DNA of 64,000 nt from Lantana camara (taxonomy: Eukaryota > Streptophyta > Magnoliopsida > Lamiales > Verbenaceae), in NCBI GenBank assembly GCA_037501455.1, contig CM074863.1:61237501-61301500 (forward strand), in the 5' to 3' direction. The translations under genes and the position numbers were made by a program. This document shows, in pieces, positions 31,685-44,285 of the stretch (the stretch's first letter is position 1; the number at the start of each line of letters is the position of its first letter). The notes below the pieces were generated by a model. That model did no database searches. It worked only from the letters and a program-made list of their open reading frames with translations, and was not told where the DNA came from.

Positions 31685-34643
31685 TGTAACGCCCCGTATT
31701 TTCACACGTGCAGGTAAGAGTTACGTGCGCATTTACATTTAATTATATGAGTGTATATCTTGTTTTATTAATTGAATTCGTTTCTAATTTGATTTAATTG
31801 TTTAATTTTATATATGAATTCCAATATGTGCTATGAATATATTAACGAATTTGTGAGAAAGTGAATTTTGTGAATTCGGTGTTAATTGAATGAAATTATA
31901 TGTTTCGTGTAATTCGCGGACTTGATTGTAACTTATTTGAATGTTTTGGACTCAATTGGAAATTGGGTTTGGGCTTAATTGCCACATTTTGAAAGTTTAG
32001 GGACCTATTTGTATATACGCAACCCTGAACGGTTTTCGCGATATCTTGAGCTCCGGACCTCGAAATCGAGATCCGTAACCGGCGTTGAACTTGTTTCGAC
32101 GATACCTATCCATTAAACTTGACCTTGTATCGTTTCGATACCGATTGAACCTTCGACAACGAACCTTTCCATAGCCTTAACTTAAAATAGCTTGTTGAAC
32201 CGTTTACTAAACGAACCGGACTTGAACCGACCCGAATCCTACCCATTTCTCTTCTAAATATCAGCATTCTCCCATTCCTCTCTTGATTGCCATTTTGATC
32301 AATCATCATCCCAAGAGAAAAGCAAGAGAAGCTCCAAGAAAACCCTTGTTTGATCAATCTAACCCTAAGCTCAAGATCAACTCTTGTTCAATCTTCTTCC
32401 AAGGTAAGATATGGATTGTTTTTCTCTCATTCTCCTCTCCATTTTCTTGCGATTATATCTTGGTATGAGTTGGGGAATCATGTGTTATGAGAAAAAAGCT
32501 TGAAATGAATCAAATGGTATGAATTCTTGGTTCCATGTCTTTCCTTGGTTTTCAGTGATAGTTGATGCATGGAAAGTGTTGCTTGAAGCTTCCTTATCAT
32601 TTCTAGATGCTAAGATTTGGTGTTGGTTGAGTATAGCATGAGTTGCCATTAATGGAGCTTAAAGCTTCCATGGATGAAAGCTTGACATTGAATGATCTTT
32701 TGCCAATTTTGATTATGAATTCTTGCACATATGAATGGATTGCATGATATATGTGAATTATATGAATTGAAAGCATGTTTAAGGGTGTATAAGAGCTTCC
32801 TTGTTGCTACCCCTCTTTTGCAAAGCTTTTCCCTCGTTCTTGGCAAAACGATGAGCTGACACGGCCGTGTCAGCTTTGAACTGAAAATGGACACGGCCGT
32901 GTTGGGCCCTCGACTTTGATTTTTTCTGAATTTAAATCTCGGACACGGCCGTGTCCAAACGCTTTGAAAACTCAACACGGCCGTGTCAAGCCCTCGACTT
33001 TGAATTTTTCTGATTTTAAACCTCGGACACGGCCGTGTCCGTTTCCTTTGAAAACTCAACACGGCCGTGTCATTTGTAATGGCAGCTTTGGGGGAACTCT
33101 TTTATTGCTTGTTTTGCGTTTATTGCTAGTATTTGTGAATTGTATGTAACGTGAATGTATTAAAGTTATGTTTTATGATTGATATTTGATATTAATGACC
33201 TTATGAATGAAAGTATGAACGATACGAACGGGAATGAATACGGTTTTACCGTATAATGAACGAAACTTGGTGAATTATGTGTTTAATTGAATTCTATGAC
33301 ATTCATGACCATATTTGAACATATTATTGCATTTAAGCATTCCTTAACATGATATTGCATAGCCGAGCGTCTAATGTGGTCATGATCGAGTCTCACACTA
33401 CCTTTGTCACACAGATCTTGATCCCATGGTTGACGAGGTCGGGCAGTGAGAGCTGTGTCGGGTTCTTTTTGTCTACCAGGTGGGTTTTTCTTCTATTAGA
33501 TAACAATATGACCCCGAACACCTAATGTACAAGATTTTGGCCAAAACCCTATATAGGTATTTATACCAAGTTTTAATGAGCAAATGTTTTAAACGAAAGC
33601 CTTTTTCTTGAATATCCTACCAAATGTTTTGGCGAGTAATGATTGAGTGATCACAATGAATGGGGGCCCGGGACTTAGTGTATTGGTGAACCGGGGAAGC
33701 ATGGGCTGATGGGAATCCACATATACTAGTTCCAACAATTTCGGCAACCTGGATTTCACTAGGAGATTAGTGATTGAAAGGGGACCCGCGCTTTTGGGGA
33801 TTCATGTACCCCTCTAGCATTAATGAATGAGGGTTCGGGCCTTGCAAACCCGTTCCCTACCCGGAGGAAAAAGGAGTATATGAATGAACGAATGAATGTT
33901 CTAATGAATGTGCACGAAAGAAAGAATGCATGAACGAATGAATGAATGATTAATGAATTACACGAGGTGGTGGTTGGAGATAATGCACGCCCTCTCGCCG
34001 GGCCACGAATGACCTAATGAACGAAATGAATTGTTATAATCCTATTCGTTGTATTTATTTTCCCACTTGGGAAAAAGGATTCAAAACCTCGAATAAGGAT
34101 TATAATTTGCATGTACGTGGTTAAATTCCGCAATATTATGATATTATGCCTATTTCTTTTTATACCCACCAGTCTGTCTAAGACTGAACCCGGAGTTGTT
34201 TCAGTTGTTTTTGCAGGAAGGGATGCTAGGCGGGATACAAGTCTGAGAGAGAGTCTTGCATGGTGTCTAGCCTTTCTTTCGTTACACTCATACTCTTACT
34301 TTGGATTTTTATTTATGTATGGAGCGTACATGTAGATGGTACCTATATGTATCTTATTCAGACTTAAATGTTGGTACATAGAGCGTATAGCTCAATATAT
34401 GAATTACATGTTGGTACCTAGAGCATCTAGCTCAGTATATAATATATGATTGATTGCTTCCGCTTTTCTATTGCTCTGTTTGTTGTTGTTGTTGTTGGGG
34501 TTTAAGTTATAGGCTAGTCCCGCCTAGCTTAGCGAGTGTGTATGTCTCCGTTCGCTATGATTTGGCTCGTGTGTGGAAATCCATTTCATATACGGGTCGG
34601 GTCATGGTGCGGGGGATGTGACGTCTCGCGCTCGGGCGTTACA
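31685..34643 (+). mobile_element. Solo LTR G
   Basis: A 2959-bp solo LTR, TGTAACGCCCC to GCGTTACA, flanked by perfect 5-bp duplications AGGCG (31680-31684 and 34644-34648); left by recombination between the two LTRs of a full element. It has a TATA-like TAAATAT (32255-32261), a leader-like segment, strong donor-like CCAAG/GTAAGA (32403/32404), six palindromes (32855-33071), CAGTCTGTCTAAGACTG (34171-34187) and acceptor-like TTTTGCAG/G (34215-34216). Confidence 0.95.
32855..33071. repeat. Palindrome cluster, GGACA-CGGCCG-TGTCC type (G)
   Basis: Six units at 32855-32874 (GCTGACACGGCCGTGTCAGC, perfect over 20 bases), 32890-32903, 32941-32956 and 33025-33040 (both perfect GGACACGGCCGTGTCC), 32974-32987 and 33058-33071 (AACACGGCCGTGTC). 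Units 3-4 and 5-6 belong to a repeat of about 84 bases. The repetitive open frame on the minus strand (32649-33062) is just this repeat read in frame. Confidence 0.95.
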
Positions 34644-34648
34644 AGGCG

Positions 34649-35114
34649 GTTGAAGAGAGTTGCCCTCGGTATCAGCTTTGGCCAAACCGGAGGTACGAAA
34701 AGCTACCTTGTTTCCAACCGAGGCACAAAGGAAGGCTTTTATTGTGTGTTACTTGTAGATGAACGGTAGCCTACGCCTTATGGAGCACAAGGTCATGAGT
34801 TTATCCCGCTCTTGGATTGAAGTTGTTAGAAGTTTTGAGGAAACCGATTGTTATGGCATAAGAAAGATGTTATGGACTTTGTGTAGTAATGTCTATGTGC
34901 CAAGGGTTAAGGATTCTCCAACTACTCCCGAATCTTATTTGGGATGTGGGAGCAGACAACTAAGACTTTGTGTCCGGTTTGCTAATTAAGGAGAGCGAGT
35001 TTTGAGAAGTCTGAGATCAGAGTGGCGCAGCGGAAGTGTGAGTTGGGTTATCTTTGGAGCTGTTCAAGATTCTCCTTAGGACCTGAGGACAGGTCCTTTT
35101 GAAGGAGGGGAGAT
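34649..35114 (+). mobile_element. Element F internal region, 3' end with polypurine tract
   Basis: Continues the F internal region after solo LTR G. The end contains the stem-loop GGACCTGAGGACAGGTCC (35079-35096), identical to that of LARD-A, and the purine tract GAAGGAGGGGAGA before the second LTR. The two open frames here (34536-34989) have no known domain. Confidence 0.75.
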
Positions 35115-38100
35115 TGTAACATCCCGATCGTTCGGATTTCCAGGTACATCGTAACGAGAGGGTTATATGCGTATTTAAATTATTTAATTATGTAATTCAG
35201 TGTTATTTTAATGCTTATATGATTATTTGAAATTATAAGAATTATTTGTTTATATTATGAACTTGAACTTTGAATGTTGATGTGTATGTGCCCCGTAATT
35301 TGCTCGTTACGTACCGGAATTCAATTCCGATTTTGTAAAATTTTGGTATGCTTGTTATATGTAAGTTTTGAATGTGTTTGCTAGCTTGTTTCTTGTTTTT
35401 GTGTTTGTTTGATAAGGTTCTTAAACCGTTTTATTTGTTAAGGGACTCGAGGGCCTAACTCGTTTTAGCCTGCCTTGGGTTCCGATTCGCGTAGCTTGAG
35501 CTCGGGAATTTGGATTAGAATTTCGACAGCACCATTAAACTCGTTTTGGAAATTCGGATTCAATGGAACTACCCTTATATTTTTCTAAAGCTGTTTGAAC
35601 CCCCTTTTTGCTTAAATCCGATCCGAATGGACCGGATCTTTTGACCCGACCGGTTTCTTGTTGATCCGACCCGTTTTAGCCCCTTTAAGGGCTGAAACAT
35701 ATCCCTTTTCTTCCCATTTTCAATGTGATACAAGGGAGAGAGAGAAGAAGAGAAACTCCAAGCCCTAGCCTTCAAGAGCTCAAGTTCGACTTTGTTCTTT
35801 GCCTTTTCGATGATCCGAGGTAAGATTATTACTCCTTGCAACGTGAACTTTCTTTCTATCCGATTATTTTCTCTTGAATCTTTGTATTTATGAAGCATGA
35901 GGAAGATGATTAATAGCATGATTGAATGAAAATTTGATTCCATGCCTCCATTCTTGAATCATTTGAGCTAGACTTGCAATATGATGTTCTTTGGAGTTAA
36001 TAAGATGCATATTTGTTAAATTTTGAGTTGTTGGATGAAGCATGAGTATTCCACCATTTTTTAAGCTTAAGAGCTTGAAAAGGGTAATTTGTTTAATCCT
36101 TGTTTTCATGCCTTATAATTGAGATATGTGTTAGAGCATGTAAATGTGAACTTATGCCTTGAATTTGTTGTGTTTTGGTTGAGTTTTGCTTGAGTTTTGA
36201 GCTTTGTAGCCTTCTCCCGCGAGTTCCTTACTCTTCCTGCGTTTTTTTTAGGGCCTGGGCATGTTCCACGGCCGTGGATTTTGATGCAAGGACTTGGGTT
36301 TTTCGGCCAGAGAATCCACGGGCATGGATTTTTGTGCTTGGGAGAATCCATAGCCGTGGATCCTCCTCTGTTTTCTGTTTCAGTTTGTTTTGCTCCGTTG
36401 ACCCTTCATCCGAACTCCGATTGACCTGATTTTTGAACCGACGGAAAGATCTTGAAGTCTAGAATATTCTCCAATTTGAATTTTCTCAATGTCTTTTCTC
36501 ATTTGTGAGATATAATCAACTCTTTTTGGTGTTGCTACTTCTTCAGAAATCTGCATTCGTCCAACTTCGGGCCTACGCCATTTTCACCTCGCTTTGAACC
36601 TTGAGTCGAGCCTTATACCATTGGAAAGGTATATTTGTCTAGTTTCTTCTCCAACAAACCAAAATCAATTCCCACTTCTCAAACTCAAGATATTCTCAGT
36701 TTTCCACAACTTATACGTTTCGAGAATTTCCAGTTTTGATCTCTTTTCGCCCGGAGCCACCCCTTTTTGTGTTTTCTTCCGTTTTACTTGTACTTTTCCA
36801 ACTTGTAACTTGTTGTATCTTGTATTTATGTGTGTGATTGATCTCATATGTGAAGTATGCTACTCTAACGTTTGTTTATGACTTCATGTTTCGTTTGTAT
36901 GCCTTGCATTATCATTTCTTGCTCCTTCTATGATATGAAATCTTTGATGACATTTTGTATGATATGATATGCGTGTTATATGAAAATTATGAATTCGTTT
37001 AATGTGATTTGTGAGACTTATGATTCGATATGAACGTGTATGCATTATATGTCAATTTGTTAAGCTACATACCCATCACTTGCATTCATACCCATTGGCC
37101 GAGCGTCAATATGGTTCATTTTGAGTCTAAGTTTATCTCTTGCTCTTTGTTTTTCACTTAGGTTCGTTCCGTTGTTGAGGAGGTGGTTCTTTAGTTCTCT
37201 TTTGGTCCGTTCTGTTTGGTTGGTCGACAAGGTGAGGTTTTCTTTTCTTTTAGTTATTATGACCTAAAACCCTATTTGTATTTCGAAACCGTATGCGACT
37301 TATATATGTATATATGTAGATATGTGTTTGGATACCTATTTTGTGGGATTTATCCCGTTTGTCTTGAGACTTTGAAAATGCTTTTATAAGTATATAAGCT
37401 CTATTTTCATTTGCTTTGACAAGCTGTGTTAAGTGTGTGTGTGTAAGTGTGAGATGACTTGTGGATAAGCTTCGTATGGTAAGTGTGATAAGTGTAAGAT
37501 TTATATGTGTAAGTGTAAGTTTGGGCCCCGGAGTAGTGGTATGTGATTCTCGGGTTAACCGTGGGGTTGCCGGGCTCTCTCATCAACACGACTCCACAAG
37601 CAGGAAACTTAGCTCAACCTCGGGAGGTCGAGGGGAAAGCGGGTTCTCCCATGCCGACGGTGCGCTGAGTGGCGGGCCCGTCGAAGGAGCGGGCGGGATC
37701 CCCCGACTCATGTTATGTATATATGTGGGGTTTGAGAGGGGCACCTCTCTTCCCCAACTGGAGAAGGTGGATTGATTTATTTACTTTGTTTTCGCTTATG
37801 TTATGAAGTAGGTGGGATTTGAACTCAAGTTCGCCGAGTTGGTACGTTTAAGCTTATGTTTATGGTTATGAAACGGGAGAGGATTTCTAAACGCTAAAAC
37901 TTGGTGGATTTTGGCCCTTGGCCTTTAAACAATTTTCTTATACGTAGTACCACGGGTTAAAACTGTTTTAATGCAAAAACCAGCCCCGGTTCATGAACTC
38001 CTTCGGCTTTGTTTATGCTTTATTCTTAAATATATGTATGGGTGTGTGTGTTAGCCCCCTCACCAGTCTCTAGGACTGACCCTCGTTGTTTCTATCTTTT

Positions 38101-38545
38101 TCCCCCTTTGATTTGAGTTTGCAGGTTCACGTTTGGGAGTTGGAGCTAGGCGATTGTCTTTGAGTCGTGGTTTTGGATATCTTGAGTCTCATGCATTGTA
38201 TTTCTCTTTCTTTCTGCTTTTTGCTAAGTCTTGATATATGTATAATTTGCCTCTTAGTTCTGTCCTGGGTTTCAGTTTTGTATATTCGCTTTATGTCTAA
38301 AATTGTATAAATGTTTTATGGAGAACAAGACATGATATGTGCTTGCGTACTATGAGTTTTAATTAATTGCTTCCGCGCATTTTGTTTCTTGCGCACTCTG
38401 AGTAGGGTCTAGACCGCCTAGCTTAGGTTGGATTTTTGTTTGTCACCCGTTCGCCATGGCTTGATGCGTGGACGGAGTCCCCATTTTGTTTCAGTGTTGG
38501 GCTATGGTGCGAGGGATGTGGCGCCCTTCGCTCCGTGGTGGTACT
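35115..38545 (+). repeat. Element F LTR, second copy
   Basis: About 3431 bp, TGTAACATCCC to a mutated end near 38545 (GGTACT where the first copy has GTTACA). It contains about 45 bases (near 35510-35555) missing from the first copy; otherwise colinear and very similar. Donor-like CCGAG/GTAAGA at 35819/35820, palindromes 36264-36361, acceptor-like TTTGCAG/G at 38123-38124. Confidence 0.9.
36264..36361. repeat. Palindrome cluster, ATCCA-CGGCCG-TGGAT type (F, second LTR)
   Basis: 36264-36279 (TTCCACGGCCGTGGAT), 36314-36329 (ATCCACGGGCATGGAT, the same variant as in the first LTR) and 36346-36361 (ATCCATAGCCGTGGAT). Confidence 0.9.
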
Positions 38546-39227
38546 TCCTTAAGTGGTATCAGAGCTCCAGGTTGCAAAACCGGAGCTCCGACGTCGTGTC
38601 GGGTCTGTCTAGGTTGTTCGACTTAGGATTATGTGCTTGTTTGCATTCACTTTCTTCAAATATGTGAACTATTTGAATTATTTACATTATTTGTATTAAT
38701 CGTGCGCATGAACATGCACCGAAACCCCGCATGCATCTATATTTTCTGGAAATTGTGTTGTATTTCAGGAAATTTTCTAAATATCAATGAGTATTATTGG
38801 GAAAGGGATGAATGAAACAAGAACTTGTCTTATACCTAGAAGTTTGGAGATTCTGATTCCTTGATGCGATTTGGTATGGAAGATGTCCAAGTTGAATGAT
38901 GATTGATCGAGGCCAAGATTCAAGAGGTTCAAGAAGTGGAGTGGGAGTTTAAGGAGTCCCGGAGGAGTTCACATTGGAAATCTTACTCGGAGATTTTCTA
39001 CAAGTTTACCTCTTTAAGAGAAATGGTAAGGAGAATTCTACGAATTCTTAAACCTTGGACGAGAATTGAAGATTATGGTCGAAGTTAGGATGGAGCTTGA
39101 GAGATTGCGATTCGAGGGGTTACCCTAAAAATCCAAAACTTTCTACAAGGAATGGAAAAGATGGATGATTGTATATTGGAAACTTAAGTGATCCGAAGAC
39201 GACCGAGAATTGTTCAGGGTATTCCAA
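38546..39227 (+). mobile_element. Element F internal region, second copy (truncated)
   Basis: Follows the second F LTR with a canonical primer site (38554-38565) and repeats the 5' internal sequence of 29293-29930, including acceptor-like TATTTCAG/G at 38767-38768. Similarity stops at TATTCCAAG near 39227, where the K LTR resumes. Confidence 0.75.
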
Positions 39228-39476
39228 GAATTCCATATAACGATCATAACACGTACTATATCATGTTTACAATTAAAGAATAGACAAATAAAGACATTCA
39301 AGTCATGATCGAAAATTAAATAACACGAAATAGATAACAATTAGTAATTAGTTCTATACTTTAAATAAATTAAACACTACTTAAAATATATCGTTACCCA
39401 TGTAATTTAATTAACATATAAACGTATCTAAATATAGATATATATACGTACAGCATGCAATGCATGCATATAATAC

Positions 39477-39513
<37 letters not shown>

Positions 39514-40912
39514 ACCATGCATTACATAATTATATATATATACGCACACCATGCACAAACACAACAAAATAAAAGAAAGCACAAACATACACAACAATTT
39601 ATTTAAACACCAGCAGTAGTTCACGAAAAGGAGCCTAAACAAGGTCGCGACCGCGACTGAAAATAACACAAAACAGGTCGTGGCCGCTACCAACATATCT
39701 AGCAGCAACACAAGACTTCCAAGGTCGAGACTAGCCAAATATTGGGTAGCGGGTGCGACCCAAAAACACCTTATCCCGGTCGCGGCCGCGACACCGCAAA
39801 ACAGTCATGGATTTGCAGTAGCAAGCCCCTGTTTTCTCTTCTCCATGGCAGCAGAAGCAACACAGCATAAAAGGGAATATCTAAGGCAACAAAATAACAC
39901 AAAAATGCAGCACAACACATCCCAAAGCAAGCCCAAACCCGCAGCATAGGCAAGTGAAGCAAATCAGTCCAAAAAGCTTCAAAAAACTTCACGTATCAGC
40001 CATGGTAGGTTATCAAATTCAACATATAAATGAAATTCATGCCTAGTACAAGTTTAAGGATGCAACATGGATCATATATTCAGCTCCATACCAAGAAATG
40101 CAACAAAACGAGGAAGAATTCCTCAAAAATGCATCACCCTTACTATTCACATATACTTTCCTATCATGCTCAAATCTCCATGAAAATCAGAAATATAGCA
40201 CTTAAAAGAGATCCAAGTAGATGGAAAACAAGATCATGAACTTACCTCTTGAATTCGGTTGAGTTTGGAAGAGATTTGAGCTCAAAATCTCCAAAATGGA
40301 CAAGGTGGCGAAATGGAACTGAAGAGCAGGGGTTTGTCTGAGCTTTTCCTTAAGTGATGAGGGTGGTTCAGTGGAGAGGGATTAGGAGATGATAGTGGGT
40401 GTAACTAGGGTTCCACAGCCTCCAACCATAGTTAATTTGGTCAAAGTTTGAAGAAGATATGAGGAAAATGGCTAAGTGTGGCAATTTAGCGGCCGTCTCG
40501 TTTTTCGATTGAATTTCGGGGGTCCAACTGGTCTTAGAAAAATATGAGTCTAAATTCATTAAACTTGAATTTTCGATACGAGTTCAACGAAGTTGACGGA
40601 ACTTGATTCCGAGTTCCCTAGCTCAAGATATCACATACGGAACCAGAGGTGCGCTAATTGCCCGTTAGCCCCGATTTGGTTCCAATCATACAAAATAAAT
40701 TTAAAACGCAATCACACGAATCCGAAAACATGAAACGATCATACATACACATTCATGACACACATATCTTCAACATATTAAATTTCCACGAAATTTCGAA
40801 TTCATTTCATATAGTTACCGCACGCAACATTTTATGCATATTGTTCAAGAATTCATATAATTTCAAAATTCAAATGAAATTTAAGAATCCATTTTAAATA
40901 TTTATTAAAATA
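39228..40912 (-). repeat. Element K LTR, middle piece
   Basis: On the minus strand it runs from U3 through a strong donor-like AAGAG/GTAAGT (exon end 40246, intron from 40245), then the palindrome cluster and an AT-rich zone with TA repeats (39480-39512). It is flanked by F on one side and the Helitron on the other. Confidence 0.75.
39644..39792. repeat. Palindrome cluster, GGTCG-CGGCCG-CGACC type (element K)
   Basis: GTCGCGACCGCGAC (39644-39657), GGTCGTGGCCGCTACC (39676-39691), a decayed copy near 39723-39736, GGTAGCGGGTGCGACC (39745-39760) and the best copy GTCGCGGCCGCGAC (39779-39792). Confidence 0.9.
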
Positions 40913-40969
40913 CTAGTAACTCCCGCACGCGGTCCCCACGCGCATAAATAAATTTGTTATAGTTTTATG

Positions 40970-41003
<34 letters not shown>

Positions 41004-41405
41004 CGTTATGTGTTTTATACTTTTATTCAATGAACTATTAAATTTAACTGCATACTTAAAGAATATGTTATTATAAATTTAAATATTTTCATGAATCTCC
41101 TTATTCAAGCATTAATTTTTATTTAATTTTAACGGATATCATTAAAATATGTATGTCAATGGGCTCATTTTATAAGCCATAAAGATATAGTTTATAAAAA
41201 AAAAAAAAATACATATATCAATAAAAATCAATACAATATATAAAATTATTAAATAATCATACGTGATACCGAATAAGTTTGCTATCTTAACATAAGTACT
41301 AAAATAGGACCACTTTCTAAGCGTAAACATGTAATTAAGAATTAAAAGATGCTAAACTCTTTACAAAACTCATCAAAAAAGAACACAATATAGTTATACA
41401 TTTTC

Positions 41406-42190
41406 TTTTTTTTTTTTTTTGGTGAAATCTACAAAGGGAGGATTACTCCAACGCTGTTTCCTTCGATAACCATATCAACCATGTCCACCAAAGGATCAAG
41501 CCAGACGCTCAGCTCGTTGCATTCATGTCCCTTCTTAGCTAAAGAATCAACACGCCCATTTAACTCTCTCTTGATATGACCAATTTTGATTTTCCAAGGT
41601 TTGTGTATGAAAGCCTTACGGTTAGCAATCAAATTCCAATGGGGGTGATCAGTGGTGTTGTTTCCCTCTTACAGGCTACAGCCCTATGACGGTAGTCAAA
41701 TCCACTTCCACTTTGTGGTTGGGAAAGTGCCTCTCCCAGGCGATTTGTAATCCTTCCCTAAGGCCAAGCAGTTCAGCCACCGTAATTGTGACGCTTGGCA
41801 TAACCCACAAACCAATGTCCTTTCGCTGTTCTGATAAGCCCACCGAAAGCCACCGAGTTCTATTCCCTGATGACTCTCCCATCGCTATTTAGTTTGCACC
41901 AACCTTGCTGGGGCTTCTTCCACACTTTAGTAGGCATCTCCCTCACTTTGGTCTTGACAGCTGTGAAACTCTCCCTCATATCAAAGACCAAGTTTTTGAT
42001 GGTATTAATTTCCGACCAAGGCGGCATCCTCTTTGCTTGGAAAACTAAGAGGTTCCATGTTTTCCAATTAGTTCAAATAGTGGCCAGAAAGACGAAGCAC
42101 CAGGGGCATTCCAGCGCGATAATGTTCCGGAAATCAGACTTAGTGTTAATCTTCAACCAACTTTCTGCACTAAGTTGCAAAAAATGAAGC
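41406..42190 (-). pseudogene. L1-type LINE fragment, RNase H-like end
   Basis: Minus-strand remnant of the 3' end of a plant L1 LINE. Segments read KPPQ/KPQQGWCKLN, AFGGLIRTAKGHW, VAELLGLREGLQIAWE, KVEVDLTTVIGL and KIKIGHIKRELNGRVDSLAKKG. This is the order of the RNase H-like domain that ends ORF2 in these LINEs, including the acidic and LREGL motifs. Stops and frame changes lie between 41640 and 42100. The 15-base T run at 41406-41420 on the plus strand is the poly(A) tail. The 5' part is truncated, as usual. A target duplication is not obvious. Confidence 0.8.
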
Positions 42191-43479
42191 AGCTCTGTCA
42201 GCATGAAAACATGTTACTAGATGTCCAACAATATACATGGATTATCACTTAAATATACAGAAAAATAAATATAAGCTTCTTAATAAATCATCGTGTAATT
42301 GTAGGGGGTAAGTTATAATCACATATTTTTAATTAACTCCAAATTCATTGTAGGGGTAAGTTAGATAAACCAAAAATTAAAATTTAATACCTCTCACATA
42401 ATAATAATTAAAGAACTTTCCAACATTGCTCCATTCGTGCCATCTTTATAAAATCAGCTTATACACCTGCAGCATAAAAAAGAAATTACTCTCTTTAGAG
42501 AAACATTTCGAAGAAAAATAATTTACTCTACGATGCCTATATACAAAACTAAGTGAATCACAATATGTTAAAAACTGAGATGTAGTCCGTTCCATTAATA
42601 TTATCAGGAGAAAATAAATTATAGAGTTTCCTTGCTGATAATAAGGACTAAAATACTCTTTTCGCTTTGTCATTTATGTAGAGCGCCTATGGAGAACAGG
42701 TTACAAAATCACATAGAAAGTTCTGGGAGATCTTATTAAAATGATACTGAAATCAGAGAACCTATCAGAAAATATATTTTTTCAACTAATTTTGAAGATA
42801 AATTACGCTATTTTAATGGAACTTTTTGTAAACTATACAATCGTTGTGCAGTTATTGATACATATTAAAAGAGAGAATAAAGCCTTTCCTTTGATTTAAA
42901 TTTAATATGGATCATCTTTAATATCAATGCTATATTAAAAAGAGTTGTTTTACCTCACAAATGGTGCTCAAGTCCTGCTTTATTTACTGAGTTATGCCTG
43001 GAAGTCCCCTCCTATGAACTCTAAGCTACAACCCATTATACCCCAATCTGTAGAATACATAATGACAACTAATAAAAGACAAATACTTTTAAGACACATC
43101 CATTTACTTTCAAGAGATTCACCACATAGATCATAAAAACTTTACATAGCATAGAAGAGATTAAATTAGCATCAAACTCAACAACGACCCATTATTCCCT
43201 AATCTTCACAATGTGAGGTGATGACAACTAATAAAAGATTTTCTTTAATGAAAAGCAGTCAAAGCATTTTAGTCACTTTAAGAATCTATTACCCTTTTCC
43301 AAGTTATACATCAAAATAAGCACCAGTTGCAATATAAATAATTATAGTAATTCTCAGTTCCAATCAAAAAATTTCCTTCTCCACTACACATACCAAATGC
43401 AGGATAGTTAACCCTAAAAAAAAAATATAGCAATCAGCAAGTTGAATTGAAGAGACTTACGGATGCGTAGCAAGCTTAG

Positions 43480-43640
43480 AAGCTTTAACTGAAAAAGTAC
43501 AGACTGCAAAGTGGAAAATCTAAAGCATTCAGCGGTTTGTTTTGCCTTCATATAAGTTGTCTCCGCCTTATCAATTGGGAGAATAGTTTGCCATAGCATA
43601 AAGGGGCCACTGGTTTTCTGCAATCAAACCACTACCAAAA
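43480..43640 (-). pseudogene. Exon-like segment in the Helitron (unidentified)
   Basis: On the minus strand, an acceptor-like TTGCAG at about 43620 is followed by an open stretch starting KTSGPFMLWQTILPIDKAET. The product is not recognised. It lies downstream of another short exon-like segment ending at a GT donor (43859-43810, VEQLISLQVERTPK, ...AAG/GTATC). Both could belong to one captured gene fragment. Confidence 0.35.
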
Positions 43641-43998
43641 TCAAAATTGAATATAAAATTCTTTATTTATCCCCGTAAGTTAAAAGTGAGTGGGAGAGAT
43701 TGAAAGTTTTCATGAGGTAACGGATCTAATATGTTGGTTAATTCGCAAAAATAACATATAAAAAACGAAAAATAAGGAATATAAAATAGTGAAGGTTGAA
43801 AGTTGATACCTTTTTGGAGTACGTTCAACTTGGAGTGAGATTAGTTGCTCTACCCTGCAATCGAAAACTAAATTAAGAGGGAAAAAAATGAAGTAAATGC
43901 AAATAGACCAAAAAACTTGAAAATGAAGAGAAAGATTGAATAATAATAATATTTAAATAATTTACAATATAATTTACGTTGACTACTTAAACAAACTA

Positions 43999-44285
43999 AC
44001 TTTGCATGAGCATGATTTAAAAGCGATTAAATCACCTGCGAAGTCAACATGAATATATAAATGTACAACAATAAAAATTAGGAACAGGATGAATGGAAGC
44101 AACTTTGCACAACATAAAAGCGATTAAATCATAGGCAAAGTCAGCATAATACGCAAATACGGCATAAAAATTCGAAACCACATAAATCCGAGCAACTTTG
44201 CACAACATAAAAGCAATTACAACAGCAGCGAAGTCAACATGAATATAATACAAATACTACGTAAAAACTCAAAACAGGGTGCATG
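43999..44285. repeat. Three tandem repeats of about 95 bp in the Helitron
   Basis: Units start at 43999, 44102 and 44195 with ACTTTGCA and each holds AAAAGCGATTAAATCA- or AAAAGCAATTACA-like and GCGAAGTCAACATGAATAT segments. Diverged by several changes per unit. Confidence 0.8.

Larger units (their letters stand above)
25932..39227 (+). mobile_element. Element F: LTR-internal-LTR-internal array
   Basis: Two family-F LTRs (25932-29292, 35115-38545), each followed by its own primer site and by the same internal sequence (29293-29930 and 38546-39227). A simple insertion would end with the second LTR, so this is a tandem form, as produced by unequal recombination between copies. The right end is truncated at about 39227 within the internal region. 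The first internal region contains an inverted LTR fragment (30119-31275) and solo LTR G. Confidence 0.75.

Noticed and set aside
32649..33062. 137-residue repetitive protein on the minus strand
   Set aside because: The repeats TRPCPRFK are the palindrome unit read in frame; an artefact of the DNA repeat.
40913..40945. MITE or TIR transposon end at the GC-rich CTAG border
   Set aside because: No terminal inverted repeats with the other border and no target duplication; TC...CTAG between A and T fits a Helitron.
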